From Cucumis sativus (lineage: Eukaryota; Streptophyta; Magnoliopsida; Cucurbitales; Cucurbitaceae), in the NCBI RefSeq assembly GCF_000004075.3, contig NC_026655.2, positions 15,547,489 through 15,611,488 of the forward strand: a stretch of DNA of 64,000 nucleotides, given 5' to 3'. Position 1 is the stretch's first letter. Every line of letters begins with the position of its first letter. This document shows positions 51,688 to 63,536 of this stretch, one piece after another. The position numbers and the translations under genes are program-made. The notes beneath the pieces are model-generated. The model was given only the letters and a program-made list of their open reading frames with translations. It was not told where the DNA came from and did no database searches.

Positions 51688-51750
51688 TTCCTCTTCCTCC
51701 AAAAGTTTCTCTCAATCTTCTGATAAGACTCACGATTCATCACCGTCGGA

Positions 51751-54700
51751 ATGACAACTCCAACAGTCAATACTTCACAGAACCTACCGGAAACTCAAGA
51801 AAATCACAATTCCAGTCAGTCTGATACCTCTGCCCAAACTTCTTTCAATCAGAATCAAGGATATCTAAATCCTTACTTTCTTCATCACAATGATAATACA
51901 AGTTTGGTGCTGGTTACAAAACAATTGACAGAAGAAAATTATATCTCTTGGAGCCGAGCAATGACCATTGGTCTCTCAGTGAAGAACAAGATTGGATTTG
52001 TTGACGAAACTATTGCCAAGCCAACCGGTGATCTTCTTCCAGCTTGGATCAAAAATAATAACATCGTTATCTCTTGAATACTGAATTCAGTGTCCAAACC
52101 CATACCAGCAAGCATCTTATTTTCAGACTCAGCAAGAGCAATATGGATTGACCTTAAAGAAAGATTTCAAAAGAAGAACGCGCCAAGAATTTTTCATTGA
52201 AAACGATCCCTTGCAACCTTTGAGCAAAACCAAGATACCATTGGTATGTATTATACTAAATTCAAAAATCTTATTGATGAGTTGTATACATATAGACCAG
52301 GTTGCACTTGCAGTTATGATGGTGTACGAGAAATGACGGATTTCCTTCAAATGGAATATCTCATGGACTTTCTTATGGGATTAAATGAGAACTTCTCTCA
52401 AGCACGGGGTCAACTTCTTCTCATGGATCCTCTACCATCAACTAGTCGAGCCTTTTCTCTTCTTCTCCAAGAAGAACAACAAAGGTCAATTGGATCTCTT
52501 TCTTCTACAGCACCAACAATGGCCTTTGTGGTATCCTCTAACTCATCCAAAAATGGAACCAACAATCGACAAAGGAGAGAAAAACCCATGTGCACCCACT
52601 GCAACACTCCTGGACACAGTAGATAAATGTTATAAGCTTCATGGATATCCTCTTGGATACAAGACCAAACAACAGCAACAACGAAACAGTAACGTTGTTA
52701 ATTCAGTAGCTACTCGAAACAGTGAGAATATCTCTCAAGACACCACACAGAACAGTCAAATGGTGAATAATATCAGCACTGCAGAGGCATTAATCCAATG
52801 TCAAAACCTTCTCAACCAGCTTCAGTCCCAAATCAATGCCTCCAACCAAATAGCTACCTCACATATAGCAGGTACTTCTTATTCATTCCCTTTATGGATA
52901 ATTGATTCTGGAGCATCCACCCATATTTCTTGTTGCAAGTCCTATTTTACATCCACTCAACCATGCTCAACAACCATTAGTTTACCAAATAAACAAGTTT
53001 TTGAAGTTAAAAGTGCTGGCACCATCAAACTATCTGAATCTATAGAGCTGAAGAATGTCTTATATATTTCTGAATTTTCATTCAACCTTATATCAGTCGG
53101 TGCCTTAACAAGAGATCTTCCTGTGGATGTTAGTTTCTCTACTAATAATCGTGTAATTCAGGACAAGTTCACTTTGAAGAAGATTGGCAGTGTTGAACTT
53201 CTATATGGTCTATATGTCTTCAAATTGAGAAATGCTTCCAATCCGCAATCTCCCATATGTGTTGTAAATAGTGATAATGCCTTTTTATGGCATCAAAGGC
53301 TTGGGCACCCCTGTGTTGATGTTTTAAAGTCTTTACAAAGCATGTTACAATTGAAATCTTTTACTTCTCATACTTGTACTACTTGTCCATTAGCAAAGCA
53401 AAGAAGACTAAGCTTTTCTGCAAATAATCATGTATCTCCAAATTCTTTTGACCTTATACATGTTGACATTTGGGGACCTTTATCTACTGCTACACATGTT
53501 GGACATACATACTTCCTCACCATTGTCGATGATGCCACGCGTTTTACATGGGTATTCATGCTTTAACAAAAATCTGATGTCAAACAGATAATACCTAATT
53601 TCTTTAAGCTTATCGAAACCCAACATGGTAAAACGATTAAACATATGCGTTCTGACAATGCTCCTGAACTTATGTTCACTGAATTCTTTAAAGAAAAAGG
53701 AGTACTACACCAGTTCTCTTGCGTGAGCTGCCCTCAACAGAACTCTATGGTTGAAAGGAAACATCAGCACATACTCAATACAGCTAGAGCCTTATTTTTT
53801 CAATAAGGTATTCCTCTAACCTTTTGGGGAGAATGCATACTGACTGCTGTTTACTTGATCAACAAAATTCCATCAAAAATGTTGAACTGGAAATCTCCAT
53901 TCCAACTGCTTAACAACAGCAAACCTGATTACAATAACCTAAAGGTGTTCGGGTCCTTATGTTATGCTTCAACTATGCCACACAATCGCTCTAAGTTTCA
54001 ACCAAGAGCAATACCAGTTGTCTTTGTTGGCTATCTACAAGGCATGAAAGCATACAAACTATATAACATTGATCAAAAAAATTCTTTATCTCAAGGGATG
54101 TAATATTTCGAGAAGAAGTCTTTCATTTCAAAGATTCGACCATCTCACAGCCCATGGAAGACCCTTTACCAGGTTTTTCTTTACCTAAAGTCTTTCCTGA
54201 ATCCTCAATCGATCACATGAATCCCTCAACCAATATGCCCTCACCCTCCTTTCACCAAATACAAACAATGACAGCACCTCACAGACTATAGTCCAATCCA
54301 CAAATAACCCAACCAATGATAGTACCTCATCAACCCAACAGCCTAAACAAAATATTTCTGAGACTTCTAACAATCCTACAGTTAGAAGATCCACTCGAAT
54401 CGGCAAACAACCTTCTTATCTCCAAGCTTATCATTGCAATCTTCTTACATCACAACCTCACCAACCAAGCTCCACAAAATACCCTTTAAACCAGTACATA
54501 TCATACCAAAATCTATCTCACTCCTTAAACATTCCGTACTCCAAGCCTCTACCTTACATGAACCAAACTTCTACCATGAGGCTGTCATACATGATGATTG
54601 GAGAAAGGCCATGGAAACGAATCAAACATGGAGTCTACCAGCCAACAAGAATACTGTAGGATGTCGGTTATGATATATATATATATACATATGTCCTTTA

Positions 54701-56200
54701 TTGTAATTTTACTTAGTCTCTAGGGTTTAGTTTATTCTCTATATAAATATGTAACATTGCTTTGACTCAATGAGAATAAGACATATACGTTTCTGAATTC
54801 TAAATTACAGATGGATATATAAAATTAAACACAAAGCCGATGGATCTATTGAAAGGTATAAGGCGAGGCTCGTTGCAAAAGGATACACACAGCAAGAAGG
54901 TCTTGATTATTTTGAAACCTTCTCACCGGTGGCCAAAATGGTGACTGTCAAAACTTTGCTAACTATAGCAATATCGAAAGATTGGCATCTACTTTAATTA
55001 TATGTGAACAATGCATTTCTTCATGGAGACTTATTTGAAGAAGTATACATGGACTTGTCATTGGGTTATAAACCGAACCTCACAATTCAGGGGGAGAAAA
55101 TGGTATGCAAACTTCACAAATCTATATATGGACTAAAACAAGCCTCACGTCAATGGTTTGCCAAATTCTCCCAATTCCTCAATTCAATAGGTTTTCAACA
55201 GTCCAAGGCTGACTATTCTCTTTTTGTAAAAGGCCAAGGCACTAGCTTTATAGCTCTACTTGTCTATGTTGATGATATTATCATCACTGGAGCAAATGTT
55301 CAAATGTTGATCTTATTCAAAGATTATGAAATGTGCTCAATCAAAAGTTTTTGCTTAAAGAATTGGGATCTCTCAAATTCTTCCTTGGTCTTGAATTAGC
55401 TCGTACATCAACTGGTATCCTATTGTCACAAAGACACTATGCACTATGCTTGCTAGAAGAAGTTGGTTTGCTTGGTGCTAAACCAGCATAAGTACCTATG
55501 GATCCGACAATCAAGTTAAAAGCCTCTGACAAAGACCTTCTTCAAGATCCAAGTACTTATCGAAGATTAATTGGGAAACTTCTGTACTTAACCACTTCAA
55601 GACCGGACATCACATTTGTTGTTCATAAACTCAGCCAATTCATGGCAAAACCTGACAACTCATATGAGTGCATCTAATTATCTTTTGAGATACATCAAAG
55701 GATCACCAAGCCAAGGAATATTTCTGTCCAAAACAGATGATCTATCCTTAAAAGCATTTGCAGATGCTGATTGGGGATCATGTCCTGATATCCGTCGTTC
55801 AGTCACCGGGTTTTGTGTTTTTCTTGGAAAATCACTTGTATCATGGAAGTCAAAGAAACAGCAAACAGTTTCACGGTCATCAGCTGAAGCAGAGTACCGA
55901 GCATTGGCCACTGTTTCTTGTGAAGTTATTTGGCTCAAGAGTCTTCTCAAAGAATTACAGATAAAAACAAATACACCAACTGTAGTGTTTTGTGATAACC
56001 AAGCTGCCATTTACATCGCCAATAATCTCATGTTTCATGAAAGAACGAAACATATAGAGTTGGACTACCACTTTGTTCGAGATAGAATTGTTGATGGATC
56101 CATCAAACTACTCCTTGTATGCTCTTCACATCAACTTGCTGATGCCCTCACTAAACCACTTAATGCCATAATTTTGTCTCTTCATATGTGCAAGATGGGA
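51751..56200 (+). pseudogene. Broken copia gag-pol
   Basis: Recognisable in order: gag start MTTPTVNTSQ with LVTKQLTEENYISWSRAM; a stop near 52075; a zinc knuckle beginning CTHCNTPGHS that is split by a frameshift at about 52620; protease IIDSGASTHIS; the HQRLGHP pre-integrase motif; integrase DLIHVDIWGP followed by stops near 53564 and 53804; an RT start WRKAMETNQTW cut by an intron-like insertion (54667-54810); then [12 protein letters not shown] and YVDD; a further frameshift near 55390; and RNase H ADWGSCPDIRRSVTG through DALTKPL. At least five disabling lesions were counted, so it is dead. Confidence 0.92.
54667..54810 (+). other. 144-bp intron-like insertion in the copia RT region
   Basis: The conserved GCRW reading is interrupted between TGTCG and ATGG. 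The insertion starts GTTATGATATATA and ends AAATTACAG. Treating it as a GT-AG intron restores the frame exactly, with an Arg codon across the joint. It also holds a TATATAAATA box and AATGAGAATAAGA, so a small LTR-type insert is the other reading. Confidence 0.75.
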
Positions 56201-56201
56201 G

Positions 56202-56323
56202 TTAAAAATGTTTTTTTTTCTCTCTTTATTGTTATCCTTGATAACTGATTATACATACACCTATAAATCTCCTCATTGTTCATAAATAAAATGAGAGAAG
56301 AGTTCTTCCATTCATTGTTAATA
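56202..56323 (+). repeat. 3' LTR of the copia element, truncated at its start
   Basis: It matches the 5' LTR from its AAACATTTG region onward (TTGTTATCCTTGATAACTGATT, CACCTATAAATCTCCTC) and ends TTGTTAATA. About 44 bp at the beginning are missing. A purine-rich CAAGATGGGAG precedes it and is the likely polypurine tract. Confidence 0.82.
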
Positions 56324-56545
56324 AAGGAAGGTATTTTTTTTAACCATGATTATCTCTTGGTGAAGCTGGGGCATAATTCCTCTTACACTAGACCAGTATT
56401 TTATGGAGCTTTTTTCTCTTGGACAAAGATGGAGGGTGAGGGATGCAAGAAGCATCTTAATCTTTACCCAGCTTTGGATTTTCAACAATGGAAACTAAAA
56501 TCTAGTTGGGTTCACGAGAAGACAAAAGAGTTAAAGGTTTGATAA
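56324..56545 (+). pseudogene. LINE (L1-type) ORF2 remnant, right part
   Basis: Continues the LINE after the copia: GRYF, then HDYLLVKLGHNSSYTRPVFYG, in line with the plant L1 pattern of a phenylalanine/aspartate stretch followed by LG-NPS-xWRSI. A T-run (56335-56342) has shifted the frame. The match fades after about 56500. Confidence 0.7.
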
Positions 56546-57956
56546 ATTAAAGAACTGGTGATAGATTTCAATTTTGTTATGTTTGAATAAACGGTCAAAA
56601 CAATGTTTAGTGGGTGGTTCTTGATTTGTTTGATTTTTTAGTACAACAATTGTAGGGAAGGAGTATCAAACCTTCCACTCGAGAATAGAAAAGATTGTTT
56701 ATAAGGCATCAACTTATTAAACACAAAAGTGTTAGATGTGTTTTTTAGATTGAACTGGATTAAAATAATTTTTAGATTAATTCAATGGTTGAAGTTATTA
56801 ATTTATTCAACCAAAACAACTTTTATTAAAAGATAAACTCAATCATAAAACAGGTTGCTTCAAGCTATTTAGATCACTGTTTAAAATTTATTTAGAAAAA
56901 GTACAATATTTGCTAATATGAAAAAAGGAACTTATTTAATTATTTTTACGTATTAAATTAAGATTATATATATAACTCAATTTTAATTTTTATCATGAGA
57001 AGTCCATCCAAAGTGTCAGAAGAAAATGTAATTTAATAATTTGATGAAAAGTAAATAATTAAAATATACATATATATATATGTGAAATTAAGTAAAATTA
57101 ATCGATAAATTTTCTATATAATTGCATTGGAGGCACATTATTAAATTACTCTATTCTAAGAAAAGAAAATTATGCCATCAATATTTCATATCAAACAGAA
57201 CAAGAGAATTGATTTTTTCAAATACATTTTAAAAAAAAATAACGAATGAATTGATTTTTTCAAATATATTAAAAAAAATAAGTTAAACTTAAAAAATAAA
57301 AATAAGTTTCACTAATATAAATAATAGACATCTTACCTAATTTAAATTTTATATAAAAAAAAAAATTATAACATCTATTGAAATTTATATTTTAACAAAT
57401 ATATTTCATTCTTAAAATTAAAATTAATACATTTATATTTAGGTTGATATTATATGGACATTTTAAACCTTAATGGGAGGTAAAATAATAATACATTTTA
57501 CAATTAATAATAAACAAGGATACAATAATTAAAAAGTTTGTGTTCCGGCGCAGATAAGTTTCGAATACTAAGTTCCAAAAGAAGGTTGGCCGGCGCTTCT
57601 TTAAACAAACCTCATGCCTGTTCCGGCGACGGTGACGTTATCTCCACCCTCATCTTTGATCACTCGTAATTGCTTCTTCAACTTTGAAAGTCGATATATA
57701 AAGAAACAATTTCGTCTTTGTCCCCTTCTCAATTTACTTGCTTTTTTTTCTTTTTGTTTGGAAAAGTAGTATTGTAATGAACGCACTCACAGCCGGCCTC
57801 AAGCACAAATTTCGATACAAACACAAACAGAGCATTCCATTAATCTTACCTCCAGCTTCTAACACAAATATGATATAATCAATGTTCATTTTCCTCAATT
57901 CAAACAATTTGCATCAAATATCACTCGTTGATTCCCTCTTTTTATGAGTTTCAATC
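56546..57956. other. Intergenic, AT-rich, upstream of the first chitinase
   Basis: No gene seen. The last ~400 bases are less AT-rich and should contain the chitinase promoter. No clear TATA box close to the start could be chosen. Confidence 0.6.
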
Positions 57957-59114
57957 ATGCCCCACATCCACAAATTCATTCCCTCACACATTTACTCTCT
58001 TCTTCTGCTTACTGTTGCAATACTCTCTGTTTTTTCCCCTGTTCTTGCCGGTGAATCATCGCCCGAAACTTCCGATATCCGAGGCGGTTACTGGCTTTCA
58101 TGGCTAGCCCAAAACTTCCCTCCGTCGGCAATCTCCACCTCCCATTTCACCCACCTCTTCTACGCATTCCTCGAGCCAAATAACGTAACCTTCGAATTGA
58201 TAATCACTCCCAACGACGACCAATGGATGAGAAATTTCACCTCCACCATTCACGCCGTCGACTCCCAAATCAAAACCATCCTCTCAATCGGTGGTGGCGG
58301 CTCCTCTGTTCCCATATTTTCTGCCATGGCTGCTACCCAGACCACCCGCTCCGCCTTCATCGCCTCCACCATCTCCAACGCAAGATTCTACGGCTTTGAC
58401 GGCCTTGATCTAGATTGGGAATTCCCAAATTCCACAGACGACATGTCCAATTTGTCTTTGCTCTTCCAAGAATGGCGTCAAGCAATCGAAACAGAATCCT
58501 CCTCGAACATCGGCCGAGCTCCACTGAGCTTATCGGCAGCCGTCTCGTACGCTTCCAGTTTTCAATCGCCGCCGAGATCGTACCCTGCCGACGCCATAAC
58601 CAAGTTCGTCGATTTCGTCAGTCCAATGTGCTTCGATTACTTCGGAAAATGGACGCCATCGGCTACCGGATCACAGGCTCAACTCTTCGATAAAACAAGC
58701 AATTTGAGCACCAGCTACGGCGTAAATTCGTGGATAGAGGCTGGGGTTCCGCCGGAGAAATTGGTAATGGGGTTGCCGGTGTACGGGAGGACGTGGCGGT
58801 TGAAGAATGGTTGTGATCATGGGATTGGAGCGCCGGCGGAGGGAGTGGGGCCAGGAAATGATGGTGTTATGATCTATTCTGACGTGTTGGATTTTAATTC
58901 GGCAAATGGCGCCACGGTGGTGTTCGATACGGAGTCCGTTTCGACGTATTCGTTCGCGGGAACCACTTGGATTGGGTATGATGGGCCGAGTTCTATTGAT
59001 GAGAAGGTTAAGTTTGCCAAGGCCCATGGGCTTCGTGGGTACTTCTTTTGGGCCCTTGGATATGATAAGAATTGGACCATTGCTGAAACAGGTAGATTTC
59101 TAAACATTTTATAG
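57957..59114 (+). CDS. Class V chitinase (GH18), intronless
   Basis: A secreted glycoside hydrolase family 18 protein, 385 residues in one exon, expected to cut chitin beta-1,4 bonds. A hydrophobic signal peptide spans about residues 10-31 (YSLLLLTVAILSVFSPVLA). The mature part begins with the barrel strand RGGYWLSW. The catalytic DxxDxDxE motif is complete in FDGLDLDWEFP, with acid E155. SIGGGGSS (strand 3), SPMCFDYFGKW and LVMGLPVYGRTW follow, and GLRGYFFWALGYD ends the barrel. Its length and order match Arabidopsis ChiC-type enzymes. All catalytic residues are present, so activity is likely. A second GH18 gene faces it 1.7 kb downstream. Coding GC is well above its surroundings. Confidence 0.95.
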   Translation: MPHIHKFIPSHIYSLLLLTVAILSVFSPVLAGESSPETSDIRGGYWLSWLAQNFPPSAISTSHFTHLFYAFLEPNNVTFELIITPNDDQWMRNFTSTIHAVDSQIKTILSIGGGGSSVPIFSAMAATQTTRSAFIASTISNARFYGFDGLDLDWEFPNSTDDMSNLSLLFQEWRQAIETESSSNIGRAPLSLSAAVSYASSFQSPPRSYPADAITKFVDFVSPMCFDYFGKWTPSATGSQAQLFDKTSNLSTSYGVNSWIEAGVPPEKLVMGLPVYGRTWRLKNGCDHGIGAPAEGVGPGNDGVMIYSDVLDFNSANGATVVFDTESVSTYSFAGTTWIGYDGPSSIDEKVKFAKAHGLRGYFFWALGYDKNWTIAETGRFLNIL

Positions 59115-60816
59115 CGGTACCTTTCCAAACATATCAAAATATCTTAAATATTATGGTTTGAAATATGAAAAATGATTTTGAACTAATTACTTTTTTGGAC
59201 TGAGAAATTTTTGAAATGATTCTTTAAATTTTTTTGTTTGGATTTACTAATATAGATTTTCAAATTTGTTAATTGAAAATTAGAATACGTTAAGATTACT
59301 TAAGATCTCATGTCATAACTTTATTTTTTTAGAAAACTACCATTTTCAACGTTCTTCTTTGTTGTCTACATTTTATCATTGGTTTAAAAAATCAAATCAA
59401 TTCTAAAAATCGCTTTAGAAAATGTGGTTTTGATTTTGTTTTTGAAATTTGGCTAAGAACTAAACTATTTAAAAAAGATGCAAATAGGTGTAACACATAA
59501 AAATAAAATTAGACTTGATTTTCAAAAACTAAACCAAAAAAATGAAATGATTACGAAAAGATCCGTGAGAAATTTATTAAATTATGTGAAATGAAGACAT
59601 TCTCGTCAAAAAGTTTTTGAACTAAAAACAAGATTTGAAATCACTTTGTATTTAAAATCATTCTCGTTTTGTGATAAAAACAACGTAATTCATTTGATAT
59701 TTCTAAAATTTTCTTTTTAAAATGAATAAATTTATTTTAAAATTTTAAAATTGAAAAAACCACACATCATTGTCTTCCAAACGAACAACTATACTAGAAA
59801 AGTTACAAAGAGTAAAACAGGAATTTACGAAAAATGTTGGGGTAAAAGATATATCTAAATATTCTTCCCCATGGTCTCTTTTAATATAGAAGAGATAGAT
59901 TTAGAGATATCAAAGAATTACGAACATCTAACCAAACAATTTTTCTTTTTGACAGCTCAAAATGCATGGATGTGTGGGTGATGATAAAATTTTAATTCGA
60001 TATAAGAGAGATTCATTTTTCTTGATTTAGAGCGCAACCAAAACATAGTTCAAGTGACAAGTTATTATAGATTCTTTTATTGGAATCTTTCTTAATAGTA
60101 TTTTCAAATAAGATATCGAATTCACTTATGTCTAGTTGTATTGAAAGTAACATGTATACCCATTAAAATGATTTGTCTAAGTACTTCAACGTTGTTTCGC
60201 TAAACAAAGAATAAGATTCATTTTCATCCTTCATGACTTATTAGTCTTTAATATATAAAAAATTAAATCCTAAATTTTAGATCTTCTAGATGATGTTTTT
60301 TTATACAATCCACGTTGTAAAATTGCCATCTATGTTTAGATTGATTTTTTTAAAGTATTTACAAGCTCTCTTTTTAAAATGGTAAAACGACAATTAAAAA
60401 GTTAATCTAAACATGCATTACACGAACCATTTTTATTTAAATTAAATAATTTAACTACGAGATATTTATATAATTTTTGTAGAAGAAAAAAAACATATAA
60501 ATATAGTTATTAATAAATTGAGCACATTTATTTTGATTTTGATTGGAAAGTGAAAACACATTCATCCCAATCCATTCAAATCTAAACATTTGTATGGTGA
60601 CATTTTAGGTCAAACATCATGTTTTCAAATAAACCAATAATTACATTAAATAACAAAATTTCTACATAATACTTCAATCAATATATTAGCTTTCTAATAA
60701 TATGTTATTTAAATATTTTGGTGATCATCACATATATAATACTAAACAAAAACAATACAGCTCCCAAGAAAGCCATTTATTTGAAACAACCTAGCATTGG
60801 TGATGAATCCCAAATC
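59115..60816. other. Convergent intergenic region between the two chitinases
   Basis: Should hold both 3' UTRs. Otherwise AT-rich with no coding signal, and no remains of a further chitinase copy were seen. Confidence 0.6.
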
Positions 60817-62153
60817 TCAATATTGGTCCTCAACCCATGCCTTTGAAGCTGCAAAAATAATAAAACAAAAGAAAAAATGTCATTAATTCGTTATAAAACT
60901 AAAAATAAATAAAGAATGATGAAATTAATTCATTAGATGAATTGAAGTAACCATGAGTGGAAATTTCCCAATCGCCACTGTCATAACTGAGTGCCCAAAA
61001 GAAGTAGCCGCGTAAGTCATTTGCCTGAGCAAACTCCACTTTGGTGGTTGTAGACTTAATGTCATCGTATCCAACCCATGAAGTGTTTACATACGAATAT
61101 GCCGATACAGTTCGTATATCGTATACTACTGTTGCCTGTGTTTTCTTGTTGAACTCTTTTACCTGTTCAATCGTATATAAATGATTCTAACTATATTCAT
61201 CCAGTTAAGAAATAACGCAAGTTGTACGATTTTGAATTCAACGGTAAATTTTAAGTCACCTGAACATAAGTAAGTATTCCTTGGTCGCCGGGACCGACAC
61301 CCACGGCGGGTGCTCCGACGCCATGAACATAAGGATCCTTCAAAGTCCAAGATTTCCCATACAGAGGAATTCCCATAACCATCTTGCTCCGAGGCACGCC
61401 GGCTGAGATCCATGACCGGAGCCCGTAATGGGAGCTCAAATTCGTATGTGGGTCAAACAATGCCGCATGAGCTCCAGTCGCCGTTGTGTCCCAGGACCCA
61501 TGATAGTCGAAGCACATAACGTTGATCCAATCAAGACTTTTTGAAATCTCCGCCGCCGGGAAAGACCGGGGCTCGCCGTAAGTCCGAAACTCCGACGCGT
61601 AATACACGGCGGCAGAGAGCAAAAGCGGCGGCCGTGAAGTTAATTTCGCTTCCCTGTCGATCGTCTTCCGCCACTGAGTTATTAAATCGGCGAAATATTT
61701 CATCTCGGTTGTGTCTTTAGGAAATTCCCAATCGATATCCAACCCATCAAATCCAAATTTCCTCGCTGTGTTGATGCTTGAATCGATGAAAATTTGACGA
61801 GATTTGGCATTGGAAGCAATACGAGCAAACAGATCGCTGTCGCTACCGCCACCGCCAATTGAAAACAGAGTCTTCACCGGTGGATTCTTCCGCCGAAGAG
61901 AAGTGGTAAACTGGGAAAGCTCCGCCCTGGTAGTTTCGGGCAAATCAAAAGTAAACGAACGGTTACTGGGCATGAGAAAGGCATAATAGATATGGGTGAA
62001 GAGAGCAGTGTTAACGGCGGAGGGTGGGAAAGATTCTGAAAACCACGAGGGCCAATAAGCGGCCTTGACAGGCGGCGACGGGGACATGTGGGCAGCTCGG
62101 GCAGTGAAGGTAAGAACAAAAACAGAGCATATAAGAAATCTGAGAAATGCCAT
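60817..62153 (-). CDS. Class V chitinase (GH18), three exons
   Basis: Second secreted GH18 chitinase, 378 residues. Exons (descending): 62153-61260, 61162-60952, 60848-60817. Signal peptide MAFLRFLICSVFVLTFTARA. The mature start KAAYWPSWFSESFPPSAVNT parallels the first chitinase. Catalytic motif FDGLDIDWEFP with E143; FSIGGGGSDSD; NVMCFDYHGSW; MVMGIPLYGKSW; and, in exon 2, LRGYFFWALSYDSGDWEIS. Exon 3 adds only nine residues (...SKAWVEDQY). The two genes share the fold and many motif positions but are clearly diverged, so the duplication is old. They converge tail to tail. Confidence 0.94.
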
Positions 62154-62198
62154 GATTTTTAGGGGTTTTTGTTTTGATTGGGAAATGAAAAGATTGGG

Positions 62199-62209
62199 TA
62201 TTTATAAAA
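62199..62209 (-). promoter_or_regulatory. Probable TATA box of the second chitinase
   Basis: TTTTATAAATA on the minus strand, about 50 bp before the ATG. This would imply a very short leader of ~20-25 nt. Confidence 0.55.
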
Positions 62210-63466
62210 TTATGTTGAAGATTTAAAAATGAATTTCAATGGAGGGCTCTGAAAAATTTGTCAATAGAAAACTATGTCCATTATCAATAATGGAAATTAT
62301 GATTGTCACTTTTTAAAAATAAATGTGACCTATAGTACTTGTATTGGTTGACCAATAGATTTTTGGTGATGCATCACTGTGTAAAAAAAAATATCTTCAA
62401 TTTTTGTGCTTTTTTATCATATAAACGAAACTTAGTGTTAAACGAAAATTAGTGTTAAGTTCAAGTTCTGAAAGATATGCAGGTTTAAGCACGTGAATTT
62501 TTAAAATGTATCTTTTTATTTTGTTAAAATTTTAAAATATAGATTTTAAAATTCAAAAATCAAGTAGATTTATTCTTCTAAGTATATAAACTAATTAAGA
62601 GATATGTTAATAAAACTCAAAGATCAAATACGTAACTTAGAAATTCTAAAATGGTAATTCTCTTTCTTTCTAGACGTAGAAGATTCTTTATTATAATAAT
62701 AACAACGAGTAGATGACAATAACAAAATCCATCACTATACTTATCTTCTAACTTATTTGTGTGAACTTTCACATTTGTCCATCTCTAGTCAAAGTCAAAT
62801 TTCTCTAAAGTTCTTATTTTAATGTTTAATAAAAGAAAATTTAGGGTTGGTGGGGTTTGCATTTATATATATTTGGCTATCTCCATATATTGAAGTTTAA
62901 TGATAGGGTTAATTTTTGACAAAGTTTAGTCCAAATATTGAACTTAAAGGATTAATGGGTAGATTTGTTGGACACAAAATACAAACTAGAAGTTTATAAA
63001 TGTATTAAAAACATAAATGAGAAAAATATCTTTTATCCCGAATTTAAGGATTAAATTGAAACTATACTTCAAAAAACCAAATTGACATAATTATTCATAA
63101 AATTTAAAATAATTATTTAAAATTTAAAATTTTAAGAAACTAAACTCATAATTTAACAACCATTTAAAAGAAAATATATGAAAGTTCAAATCAATTAATT
63201 AATTTGAAAATTTGAAAATATTTGTGTCTAACTTGTATTTGGATTAACTTCCTAAAATATAAAAAACCATTGTAGAGAAAATTGATTTTTTTTATGAAGT
63301 GTAAGCATTTTATTTATTATTATTATTTTTTAAAAACCCTTTAGAAATAATTTATTGAAGTTTTTGACAAACAAATTTAAAAAAATAGGTCCCTAATTCA
63401 AACTTATTACTTTTCAAAAAATAACAAAAGAAAAGTCAAAGCGACGAAACGTAAAAATTGATATTC

Positions 63467-63536
63467 TTGATACACTTTTTATTTGTATATGTGATACATT
63501 ATTGATACACTTTTTATTTATATATGTGATACATTA
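63467..63536. repeat. 35-bp tandem duplication
   Basis: Two units of TTGATACACTTTTTATTT.... (63467-63501 and 63502-63536) differ at one base; a partial third follows. Confidence 0.9.

Larger units (their letters stand above)
51533..56323 (+). mobile_element. Degenerate Ty1/copia LTR retrotransposon inserted in a LINE
   Basis: A 4.8-kb element with short LTRs (51533-51675 and about 56202-56323), a primer binding site directly after the first LTR, and gag-protease-integrase-RT-RNase H order, which is the copia order. A perfect 5-bp target duplication AAGGA lies at 51528-51532 and 56324-56328. Removing the element rejoins the LINE reading (...LLKG then RYF). The LTR ends are TATTA...TAATA rather than TG...CA. 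The coding region has several stops and frameshifts and a 144-bp insertion, so it cannot make a full polyprotein. Confidence 0.93.
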
